DNA of 64,000 bases from contig JAYKYS010000009.1 in assembly GCA_036924285.1 (NCBI GenBank), positions 6,944,001-7,008,000 of the forward strand, in the 5' to 3' direction. The notes below the pieces were generated by a model, which saw only the letters and a list, made by a program, of their open reading frames with translations, was not told where the DNA came from and did no database searches. Positions 1 through 9,373 of this stretch are shown here, piece after piece. This DNA is from Asterella californica (Eukaryota; Streptophyta; Marchantiopsida; Marchantiales; Aytoniaceae). How positions within the stretch are numbered: position 1 is the first letter of the stretch; every line of letters begins with the position of its first letter. Made by a program: the position numbers and the translations under genes.

Positions 1-2
1 TC

Positions 3-656
3 TCTATCCACTCTCGACGCATATATGAGGAGATTGCTACATACGTGCAGTTCCTTCCTCATCCGATGCAGAATAATGAAGGGAGAGAAGCAAGTTGTTG
101 GTGTGCACTCCCTCAGGAAGTAGATGTCCATGCGAAGTACAAATATGTACTGGGAAAGGTAAGACCGATAGCAGCTCAACTACTTGCTAACTCCCAGCAG
201 CAAGTACAGTTAGTGGGGACTGAGTCTATATTGCGTGATCATAGACGAGTAGGGCACCAGTTTACTGAGGAGACATTGAAAGAGCTCCAGATAGGAGGGG
301 GTGATTTCTTGACTGAGGTCGATAAGACAGTGTTTGAACAGATGATAGTGAAGCATGGTAATGCATTCTTTTTTTCAGCAGAGGAGATAGGTTGTGTGGA
401 CCCAAAGGTTATAGCGCCTATGGTTATATTCACAATCCCTCATGTGCCTTGGGACCTGAAACTGATCCCAGTTCCTCGTGCTTTGTTGCCTAAGCTCATC
501 GAGTTGTTGAAGGAGAAGGTACAGATGGGGATACTTGAGCCGTCTATGGGGCCATATTCTAGCAGGTGGTTCACTGTACCCAAGAAGTCAGGAGCTTTGC
601 GTTTTATTCAAGACCTACAGCCTACGAATAACGTAACGTTGGGACGGGTCCTGTGA
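3..656 (+). pseudogene. Ty3/gypsy RT, N-terminal part
   Basis: This frame carries the linker before the RT and the RT fingers. The stretch ILEPSMGPYSSRWFTVPKKS followed by RFIQDLQ is the usual Ty3 motif region just before palm motif A. The frame is open from the window edge with no obvious ATG at its start, so it is the continuation of a polyprotein. It ends at a TGA at 654-656 because of a frameshift or small deletion near 625-650; the next part of the RT continues in another frame. Confidence 0.85.
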
Positions 657-1525
657 TCGAAGAGGTAGCAGAGGCATTTGCAGGGAGAGCTATCTATTCG
701 ATAGGAGATCTATATTCTGGTTATGATCAGTTCCAGCTGGCTGTGGAGAGTAGAGATTTAACTACTATGCGTAAGCCCCTGGGATTGATGCGGATGTGTA
801 CTCTTCCACAAGGAGCGATGAACTCGGTGGCCCATATGTAGAATGCGATGCATAAGGTACTAAGGGAATTTGTGTCTGATGTTATCATTCCATTTCTAGA
901 TGATATTCCTATGAAAGATTGCGCGGTTGAAGACAAGGATGAAGCAATACTTGCGAATGGATGTAGGAGGTTTGTTGCAGATCATATCAGGGATGTAGAA
1001 CGTATCTTAACTCGTTTGGAGGAGGTACATCTCACCCTGTCAGGAGCTAAGTCCAAGTTTGGTGTGTTTGAGATTTTAGTGGTTGGACATTTGTGTGGTG
1101 CTTTTGGAAGACGACCAAATCCGGAGAAGGTTGAAGCCATAGCTAGGATGGCAGACTGTAGGAATATCACGGAGGTTCGACGTTTTCTAGGTGCTTGTGT
1201 ATTTTATCATTTATCCATTCCTCATTATGCTCATGTTGCTGAGCCTTTGTATGCATTATTGAGGAAGGGTAAGAGGTTTGTATGGACCTCAGTCCATCGA
1301 GAAGCTATGAATAGGCTGAAGGAGGCTCTACAGTCTCCACCTGTTCTGAGAAGAGTAGACTACGGGTGTGAGAGACCTGTCATTGTCACAGTAGATACTA
1401 GTCCAAAGGCGATTGGTTGGGCGATATATCAAGATGATGTGGATATGCGGCTTACCTCTAGGTTTGGAGCTAGGATCTTGACGGACAAGCAACGAGATTA
1501 TCCCCAGGTGAAGCGTGAGTTGTGA
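653..1525 (+). pseudogene. Ty3/gypsy RT palm and start of RNase H
   Basis: Palm motif A is visible as SIGDLYSGYDQFQL (about 697-738). The catalytic YxDD box is present as FLDD at 893-904, so both active-site aspartates survive. A TAG at 839-841 interrupts the frame between these motifs. The thumb/connection region (EVRRFLGACVFYH) and the first RNase H motif (VTVDTSPKAIGW) follow. The frame stops at a TGA at 1523-1525 where the relatives have an uninterrupted RNase H. Confidence 0.87.
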
Positions 1526-1531
1526 GGAGCG

Positions 1532-2305
1532 GTGACAGCGATGAAGACAGACCGTGAGTTTCTAATTGGTGCCCATGTAGTCCTAGAAACGGATTGTCTA
1601 CCTCTACTTGGCATGATATCCAACTGCAACACGCCAGACATAGCGATGTTACGTTGGATTGCTTATATTAGAAGCTTGAATCTAGAGCTGAAACATATAA
1701 AAAGAAAGGAGAATGTGATCGCAGATATGTTGTCAAGGGCTCGATTTGTAGATGAGGATGTCATGTTTTCAGAAGCTGAGGAAGAAGAGAGAAAGGATGC
1801 TCAGTGTCAGGTTAATCGACGGGCTACAAACTTGGAGCCGCTGCCGTTCAAAGAGGAGTTCTACACGGGAAGGTTACGTGACATTGGATTCTTTCTGTGT
1901 TCTTTAAACAGGCGGGAAGGTTTGAGTGATGCAGAGTTTAGAGAGGTAAGGAGGAAGGCATATGACTACTTATTGCGAGATGGGTATCTTTGGAAACGTC
2001 CAAAGAGAGGAGACGGAGCACTTTTACAAGTTATAGATGATCTGCAGACCAAGCAACGATTGATGAAGGAGTTTCATGACACCTTGTGGGCCGGACATCG
2101 AGGAGCTTGGGCTACCTACACAAAGTTGAAAGAGAGATACTGGTGGAGAGGACTTTATCAAGATGTGGTGAACTTTGTAAGTTCATGCTTGCACTATCAA
2201 TTTTATTCAAAGGTACGTTACAGAGATGGTCTGGTGCCAACCTATCCGCCTAGTATCCATTTTCAATGGGTTCTTGATTTTGTAGCAATGCCTCCTGGGT
2301 TATGA
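1532..2305 (+). pseudogene. Ty3/gypsy RNase H and integrase zinc-binding domain
   Basis: It is in the same frame as the preceding piece, separated only by the TGA at 1523-1525. The RNase H motifs ETDCLPLLGM and ADMLSRAR are clear. The HHCC integrase domain follows (HDTLWAGH, then YWWRGLYQDV). The last zinc ligand appears lost: the expected CxxC reads C-L-H-Y in SSCLHYQF. The start of the integrase core (FQWVLDFVAMP) holds the first catalytic Asp before the stop at 2303-2305. Confidence 0.85.
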
Positions 2306-2308
2306 GGT

Positions 2309-3260
2309 ATGAGGTACTTGGTGTTGGCTCGAGAAGACCTCTCCAACTTTGTGGAAGGACGAGCTCTGAGGACGAAGACCAGAGAAGAGATATGTAGGTT
2401 TGTTATTGAAGATATAATCTGTAGGTACGGATCTATAAGGAGATTGCGTGCAGACAGAGGAGAGTTGCGTGGTACGGAAGCAAAAGAGTTCTTCGTCCAA
2501 CACGGGAGTGAAACTCAAACTCACTACTGCTATGAATCCGGAAGAGATTGGTAAGAGCGAGAGAGGACATCCGTCAATTGTTCAAGCTCTGGTAAAGGCA
2601 TGCAATTGTAGGCATAGACAGTGGCCTAGGTTGCTCCCTTTTGCTCTATGGGCTGACAGGTCGACTCACTGCACTACTATTAGGTATATGCCCATTGAAC
2701 TAATGCTGGGTCATAAACCAATCATGCCGGCAGAGGAGGACTTTCCTACATGGGCTACTTTACCGTGGGAGGATGAAATGGATCATGTACAACTTCTTGC
2801 ACTTCGAATCATGCAGTTGGAACATAGAGAGGAGGATCTTATAGAAGCTCAACAGAAACTGAAAGAGGCACGTCTCAAGAACAAGGACAGGTTTGACAAG
2901 ACCCACAGGCTCCGACCGAAGCCCATACATGCTGGAGACTGGGTTTTGGTGTATGACAGTACGTTAGAGAATCAACACTCTACGGTTCGGAAATTTTCTA
3001 AGAGGTGGTTTGTCCCGTGTGTTGTCTTAGAAGTGCATCAGAATGCTACTTACTCTTTACGGGAGCTCGATGGTACACCTCTAAGACTTCCTGTTGCTGG
3101 TAAGCGTATCAAGTTGTTTAGAAGAAGTGGAGAATCCATTGAGCTAGATGAAGTTTTTGAGTCAGATCAGATGATGAATGCAGATGCAGATCTGGTATTA
3201 GAAGGAGACGTAGAGGACGATGAGGAGGACGATGGTAATTTAGAGAACCATAGGGACTAG
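2309..3260 (+). pseudogene. Ty3/gypsy integrase core and C-terminal tail
   Basis: The first part (2309 to about 2508) holds the second catalytic Asp in RADRGE. A +1 shift near 2508 moves the frame, after which GHPSIVQALVKA and the C-terminal region (GDWVLVYDS, then RWFVPCVVLEVHQNATYSL, the SH3-like integrase tail) can be read to the stop at 3258-3260. The tail ends in an acidic D/E-rich stretch. No chromodomain is recognisable. Confidence 0.83.
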
Positions 3261-3807
3261 TGGAAAAGTTGGCACATACCGGAGGATGTGCAGGCTTGGA
3301 GGGGATGAATGTCGTAGTGCGTGACATTCCACATGATGAAACGGAACTTCAGAAGACACTCAACCAGCATTTGTTCGGGAAGCTGCGCCCTAGCTTATCA
3401 AGCTGGGCAGGAGCTAAGCTGGGGCTATGCTTGACAAGCTGCCCCTTAGCTTAGACTGAAATATCACCTTGAAAGAGGTCGAAGGGCATCAGAATGCAGA
3501 GCTCGACGAGGGGAGCGACCTCATGTTTCCAGTTTTGACAGAAAGTGTTTTAAGCAATAGTTAGTACGGGTTTTAAACTGAGAAATATGCGAAAGAGAGA
3601 AATCCGTCGATTCTGGCTCGTGACTCGAACTCAGAATCTGATAGCGTGAATGTGTAGGTGTTCACAAATACTATAGTTTTGACTCCTTGTTCATTAAAAA
3701 CGGAGTTGTATAGAGAAGTTAGCGCAGGAAAGACTATAAAGACTTTACAGAAAAATTTCCTCAAGAAAACATATGTACAGAAAATTTTCCCTTCTTGAAC
3801 GGAATCA

Positions 3808-3876
3808 AAGGCCATCCCAGTGATAGGGCGCCTGCCTAGGAGGGAAGTGGTCTCAAGATCAATCCCTCCTGGCCTC
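3808..3876 (+). mobile_element. tRNA-derived SINE-like head
   Basis: The stretch reads like a degraded tRNA. There is an A-box-like segment (CAGTGATAGGGCGCC, about 3818-3832), then the anticodon-arm-like CTGCCTAGG, then a B-box-like AGATCAATCCC (3857-3867). Pol III A and B boxes about 30-40 nt apart are the hallmark of tRNA-type SINEs. The 3' end of the SINE and its target duplication could not be fixed, and a decayed real tRNA remains possible. Confidence 0.42.
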
Positions 3877-4005
3877 TGGTTCCTATTCCGGCATGTTGGT
3901 CTCTTGGAAGGGAGTCTATGTTGGATATGCAGCCACGTCTTGCATATCTAGGGACGGGAGACCGGTATCTCTCTTAATTGTGGGCTTCCTGGCCTAAGCC
4001 TCCGC

Positions 4006-4118
4006 ATGCCATCCTGAATGTACTATGAGAGATACCTGGTGCGCATATGGGGGGATTGTAAGCCCTGTGGGGCAGCCTCATAAGTGTTGGATGGCTTGTA
4101 GTATATTCAGGATGGCAT
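4006..4118. repeat. Inverted repeat, arms about 19 bp, loop about 75 nt
   Basis: The arm at 4006-4024 (containing GCCATCCTGAATGTACT) is the reverse complement of 4100-4118 with one mismatch in the core. It could form a stem-loop in RNA or be the ends of a small non-autonomous element. Confidence 0.6.
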
Positions 4119-4298
4119 CAATATGGCATCAAGAGCACGGGAAACTTTTGTTAATTAGTTAAATAACCATCGAGTCAGCTTGCGATGGGGAATGAGACTA
4201 TGAGAACCTTTATTAGTGAAGGGGTAGAGTTTGTGGAGACAACTGTGAAACTTGTATTAAAAAAGGATCAACTTTGTAAATAAAGCTCTGTACGCATA

Positions 4299-4391
4299 AG
4301 GACAGCAGGGGGCAGCTTAAGCTAGCGCCCTGCTTCTGATAAGTGAGTGCCCTTATAAGGACAGCAGGGGGGCAGCTTAAGCTGGGGCCTT
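4299..4391. repeat. Short direct repeat
   Basis: Two copies about 58 nt apart share AGGACAGCAGGGG(G)GCAGCTTAAGCT. Similar AAGCT/AGCTT-rich words occur at 3380-3452, so this may be a repeated block within one LTR. Confidence 0.5.
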
Positions 4392-5079
4392 AACTTTTAG
4401 GTTAAATACCTGCGGCGGCTTGGGATCGGGGACAGTTTGCAAAAGGATTTTTCTGAGAGAGCTGAAGCGGAAGGAGGAGGATTAGGGATTGGGGGTTGAG
4501 GACACGCAAGAGAAGCTAGGAGGTTGGGGGAGGATCAAATTGCTGACAGATTGAATTGAGAGATCATCGTAGGGAGGGGGGCAGGAGTTTTAAGCTTAGA
4601 CGTTGTCTAATAAACTATTATGAGGAGAAATTACTCTCAGGAGGCAGTTTTATTGAGAGAGATCGTTTGAAAATCTACAGAGGACTTTTGATCGACGTTG
4701 GATCAAATTTCTGAGAGTTTCAGTTGGAACAAAGAGAGGAATAAGATTCAAGGGCCTGAATTTCACTATTAGGTTCGGATTGAGACGTACTTGGTAGACT
4801 TTTGGCTGAGAACCGATTGATGAGAGAGAGAGGCACGCAAGAGAGGAAGAGAGAGAGATTTTCTTTACAGTTGAAGAGATTGATGGTGCAGCGACACTGA
4901 AATAAAGTTATTTGAATCTTGAGAGACCTTCTTGTGTACCCAAGGTGTGTTGGAGTGCTTGTTTTGTAATCGGTGGATGCAAGAAGCAGGATTTTGAAGA
5001 TCTTATCGTCAGTGGCTACCTGTTTTTCTCTTCTGATTGTTTTTTTTGATCGATCACAGTCAAGAGGTCCGCCCTCTCC

Positions 5080-6130
5080 AAGAAAGACTCTCGCCACGTC
5101 AACGGGCTGAAGATCACAGTGAAGAAGATGTTGGACGTCAGTTATTGGTGGCCGACCATGTACAGAGACACTCTTCAAGAAATCAGGAAATGTGATGCGT
5201 GCTAGAGGATGGGAAGACCAACAGCTACTACTAGGTGGCCTCTTACTCCCATTCTTCCGCTTGCTCCTTTTGAAAAGTGAGGAATCGACTTTGTTGGGTC
5301 TATCGCCCCGGTGGCTAGAAGAACGCGAGCACGGTATATTTTGATAGCTACCAACTATGCTACCAAGATGGTGGAGGACGAAGCCACAAGGTAGAACGAC
5401 GCCGTAGTGGTAGTCAGGTTCCTCTGACACAACATTATCCTTGATACAGATGTCCGCTGGAACTAGTATCAGATAGTGGTACTCATTTTTTAAATGAGAC
5501 TATTTCTCTCTTGACCTAGTACTTCAGGATAAAGCATAGGAAGACGATGTCATACAACCCGAAAGCTAACGGACTAACAGAGAAGTCGAATGGTCTTCTG
5601 TGTAATATCTTGAATAAGGTAACTGTTAACCATGCGTATGATTGGGACACGAATTGCCATATGTGTTATGGACTTTCAGGATTTCACCCAAGGTCACGAC
5701 CCAGAAGACACCCTTCTAACTAACTTATGGCATGACACTTGTTGTGCTCATCGAGTTAGAGGTCCCTACTTACAGGTTGGCCGTAACCGAACGCATGGAA
5801 GAAGAGGAAAGCTAGGAGCAGCGTCTTCTGAACTTCATAGAGTTCGAAGAAGACAACAATGCAGCTTTGGAGAAGACGTACGAAGTACAAGCACAACGGA
5901 AGGTGAACTATGATGGCAAGCTGAAGAAGGTAATCGTCGCAGATGGAGACTTGGTTCTTTTCTACGACAATCGACATCTCAAGTTCCCTGGGAAACTTCA
6001 TCTTCGCTGGATGGGTCCTTACCGAGTCTTGGAGGTCTTCCCCAATGGCTCCTTGCAGTTGGAAGAGTTAGATGATACGTTGATGACCACTCGTGTAAAT
6101 GGGTGGTGTGTCAAGAAGTATTGGACGTGA
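5080..6130 (+). pseudogene. Ty3/gypsy integrase pseudogene (3' end of family-1 host element)
   Basis: The reading starts inside the HHCC zinc domain (KKMLDVSYWWPTMYRDTLQE, then CDAC) and continues into the core (GIDFVGSIAP). The catalytic-Glu region is readable as YNPKANGLTEKSNG at about 5558-5599. The C-terminal tail (GDLVLFYDNRHLKFPGKLHLRWMGPYRVLEVF) lies at 5867-6130 and ends at a natural stop. At least five stops (for example TAG at 5206-5208, just after CDAC) and several frameshifts break it. Everything upstream of the zinc domain is missing. The pol stop lies 57 nt before the polypurine tract and LTR at 6188, so this is very probably the internal region of the element whose 3' LTR begins there. 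Confidence 0.85.
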
Positions 6131-6172
6131 ACAGAAGTGCTGAAGCACTGATGTTTGCGAGGACGTAAACAT

Positions 6173-6183
6173 GAGAGGGTGGG
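6173..6183 (+). other. Polypurine tract (plus-strand primer)
   Basis: The purine-rich GAGAGGGTGGG lies directly before the TG that opens the LTR at 6188 and after the integrase stop. This is the position where Ty3-type elements keep the primer for plus-strand DNA synthesis. Confidence 0.6.
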
Positions 6184-8181
6184 CGTATGTGGTGCTCATA
6201 ATTTACAGGATTCACGAATTTTTGAAATTTTCAAGGTTAATAACTTGTTTGTATAACTGAAGAAGCTTTGTTACTTAAGATTACGGCTTCCTTAGAAGGA
6301 AGATGATCTTACGACCTTTTTCGTAATAAGAAGTTGACTTCTTCGGAAGATGGCCATCTTCCGAGAAGCATCTTCTTAGTTGTGTCTTCCGAACACGGAA
6401 GACAGAAGACGGCGGAAGACGAAAGACACGTATCTTCCGAAAGACGGCAACCGTGGAAGCTTAACCACGTAAGAAGTAGGTATACCTACCAGGTAGCACC
6501 GAGTAGGTTAGATAAGTTGGGTAGGTCGAAAATCCTTAAACTGCGCGAGAAGATGCACAGGAAGCACATTAGCACCGAAACACTACCGCTTCTCACATCG
6601 AGCTCGTTTTTTGGCTAGAAGATCGAGTTGGAAGGTGATCGACTTGAGCGAGGAGGGCCATGAGAGTGAAATTGAGTGGAGTCAGGATCGATTCACAACT
6701 AGGAAGAGGGCGAGGACGAATCGCTGAGAGTATGAAGCAGATCGAACTGAAGGAGTCTTCTGGAGACTCCCGGAAACAGACATTGAAGGAAGGCTGAGGA
6801 GAATCGAAGGTGGAGTCTTGTTCGATTGAGGTGTAGCAAGGAATTGACGGCGGAAGTAGCTCTGTGAAGTCGCATTGGAGCTGGAGTGAGAGCCGAAAGC
6901 GCGGGAAAGATTGAAGACAGCTCGAGAAGCAGACATAAGACTGTTTGAGGTTCTTCTCATGTTCTCTTTCCTTCCCACTGCTTCTCGTCTTTTTGGTATC
7001 TCCCGCGCTCCCCCGGTTGTTTGCAGGCAAACCGATCGATTGATTTCCTCCCCACATTTTCCTTCTGTGACATTGGGCGCAGAAGCGCTGCCCAATTTTT
7101 GACAGCCATCTTCTTGCTTCTTTCCGAGTGCAATTCGAGCTTCCCTGTCCATCGTCTTCAAATTCGAGATCACAACTATCAATTTCTCTATCCTACCATC
7201 CCTCTACTCCCGAAACTCTGAACAGAAGACGCTTCGGAAGATCTGAACATCTTCGGAAGACGCTTCAGAAGCCTGACTGTCTTCGGAAGACGACTGTGTG
7301 CAGTTCGTATCAAGAGTGGATTGGATTTGCTTTTGTGTTAAGAGAGGCTTGGTACGAATCCCGAGTGGCTTGATGAGTTGTTTGTTATTTCGAGAAGTTG
7401 GAAGTTCAGAACTAGGCCTGTGTCTCCCGATCTTCCAAGCTTCTCAAATCCACATCTTCCTAGAGAGACTAGAAGACTGGAAAGGCTTGCAGAATGCGCG
7501 AGAAGACGTGAGGGTCCGTTACGGGTCTCTTCTGTCCGACCCATAGCAGCCTATTCCTTCTTCTTCCCAAACTTAGAAGAGAGTTGTGAGAAGTCTTGCT
7601 GGCAGAATCTGGAGAGAATGGTCGAGGGTCATGTCTTCTCATCATGCAGCAAGCTTCTTCTGAGTGTGTATGAGAGATGAGAAGTCAGAAGAACAGAGTG
7701 CGAATGTCTTGTGTCTGTTGTGAGGTTAGATTGCGTGTAGGAAGCAGAAGACAGGTGAGACCAGTGAAGGGAAGCTTGGCTTCGGGAAGTCTTCCGAGAA
7801 CGTTATTGAATCGGAAGCTGTCCCGGGAGTCTTCCCAGAGGTCACTGTCACCGCAGGAGCCTGCAACCAACTTCTGAACTTGTTACACACTCTACTTCTC
7901 GCATATCTTGTATCTTCTGTTAGGAAGTAGGATGTAATGCAAGATGGGTTGTCTTCTTAGGAATCCATGCGAGGCCTTGCTTAGTTAAGATTGTTTAGAT
8001 ATAGCTCGGAAGACGAGAGGAGCTTAAGAAGCACTGTTAGAATCCTGGAAGACGGAGTAGCTGTCTTCTGGAAGACTAGATTCGTCTTCTGAGAGTGGAA
8101 GCTAGACTGTGAGAACTTGGGAAGGACTGAGCCTTCGGCTCACAGTAAGTACGTGTGGCTTAGTGCAACAGAGTTTCAAGT

Positions 8182-9366
8182 ATGTCGATGCATCCTCGAG
8201 GGATGGTGTTACCGGCAGCAGAATTGGCCGAGGCCGAGCCCTTCATCAAGGAGTTGGGTCTCGACATCTTCCTGTGGGATTGGAACCTCGCCGACCAGGG
8301 TCTTCTGGAGGAGATTTGGGCAGCCTTACCGCCTCGCAACCGTGTACCTGCGAAGGCAGGAGTAGCTCGTGGAAGACCATCTTCCTAGACAGCAGAATGG
8401 TGACGCAGGGCTTTCCACAGGTCAGAAGCAGAGAACAAGGGGTACGAATTGGAGAAGAAGATCTTATCCATGATCTCGGGTAGGTGGCATGTGCCTGGAA
8501 TCACCACTTGTCTCTTCCTGAAAGACAGGCAGGGAAGAAACGGATGGAAGGTTGAAGCTTACCGGGAGCCGCAGAAGCGTCTTCTGGCAAAGCTGTTCCT
8601 TCACCTCTTTCCTAAGAGGAAGGGCGCAAAAGATGAGGTACCTTGGAGACCAAGACGTGGAATTCCTAGAAGCCATTTGGGAAGGACTGCTCATCAACTG
8701 GGGCGCCTTCTTCCACGCATATATACATGCGAAGTTGGTGTACTTAGGCACCCCAGCAGGAGGACATCTTACTCCATTCTTGTGTTACCTGTACGTAGCC
8801 AAAGAGGATCTCACGGAAGATCAGTTGGCGAGATATGGACCAACAGGACAGCATGGGACGAAGAAGGAGACCTTAGGAGAAGACGACCGGGCAGCATCGA
8901 TGACTCTCCCTCCCACTCTGATGTCAAAGATGAGACCCGGTACTCACCAGAAGACGCTTCTGGTGAGAGAAGACGACTCTAGTGGGTCGGAAGACGCGAC
9001 ATCACCAAGGAAGATGGGTCCTAGGAGTGTGCATAGGAAGATCACCTCCTTCCCGATCATTCATTCTGGATCGGAGTCTGACTCACAGGAGGAGCCCTTG
9101 AGTACCCGAGCTGCACAGAAGACCGCTTCTGCAACACCAGGGAGTCTTCCGAAGACTCCACAAGACAAAGGTTGGTTGGATACTCCTACTGCGATGGGAG
9201 GAAGCGCAGTAAAGAGGACCGCTTCTGTCATGAGGAGAGATCTTCCACCCCGGAAGATGAGAAGAGTAGCTTCTTCCCGTGCGCAGAAAAGGAAGATCAT
9301 AGTGGTGGAAGAGGCATCTTTGCCTCTTGAAGCAAGGAAGGCACCTCCGACCGAATCATGGAGATG
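8182..9366 (+). pseudogene. LTR-encoded accessory ORF, N-terminal half (family 1, interrupted)
   Basis: This is the N-terminal half of an ORF carried inside the LTR. The frame beginning MSMHPRG (8182-8388) contains ELGLDIFLWDWNLADQGLLEEIWAAL. After a break, the frame of 8449-8640 (GRNGWKVEAYREPQKRLLAK) shifts into the frame that runs to 9366 (GDQDVEFLEAIWEG, then YLGTPAGGHLTPFLCYLYVA). A Ser/Thr/Asp-rich and basic linker follows (PPRKMRRVASSRAQKRK). The nested solo LTR cuts the gene at 9373; its coiled-coil half resumes at 15295. At least two frameshifts make it a pseudogene. No known enzymatic motif is seen. Confidence 0.6.
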
Positions 9367-9368
9367 AG

Positions 9369-9373
9369 CCTGT
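9369..9373. repeat. Target-site duplication CCTGT (left)
   Basis: CCTGT is repeated at 15290-15294, flanking the solo LTR. Deleting the insert plus one copy restores continuity with the homologous uninterrupted stretch near 12110-12130 (minus strand). Confidence 0.85.

Larger units (their letters stand above)
1..3260 (+). mobile_element. Decayed Ty3/gypsy retrotransposon, pol region (5' end outside window)
   Basis: The order RT, RNase H, integrase and a C-terminal integrase tail is the Ty3/gypsy (Metaviridae-type) pol order. The coding sequence is one ancestral reading frame now broken by in-frame stops at 839-841, 1523-1525 and 2303-2305, and by frameshifts near 625-650 and near 2508. No protease, gag or 5' LTR is in the window. 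A purine-rich stretch at about 3508-3517 could be the polypurine tract, which would put the 3' LTR after about 3520, but no second LTR copy is present to prove it. The element cannot be autonomous. Confidence 0.9.
3261..5079. other. Non-coding stretch between two Ty3 elements
   Basis: No gene is supported. It probably contains the 3' untranslated region and part of the LTR of the first element. Recognisable items are listed separately: a tRNA-like SINE head, a long inverted repeat and a short direct repeat. The only long ORF (4720-5430, minus) overlaps the antisense of the next integrase and resembles nothing. Confidence 0.5.
6188..9373 (+). mobile_element. Giant family-1 LTR, segment 1 of 3
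   Basis: The LTR begins TGTGGTGCTC immediately after the polypurine tract. It is interrupted at 9373 by the reverse-oriented solo LTR at 9374-15289 and continues at 15295. The same sequence can be followed on the minus strand from 15289 down to about 12120 with the same order of landmarks. Summing the three segments (6188-9373, 15295-17335, 33041-33698) gives 5885 bp, against 5916 bp for the solo copy, so the boundaries agree. It is full of GAAGAC/GTCTTC words. No other direct-repeat LTR lies inside it. Confidence 0.8.

Noticed and set aside
4720..5430. 236-codon minus-strand frame
   Set aside because: Its 3' half lies opposite the recognisable integrase of the plus strand and it has no domain-like features; antisense shadow.
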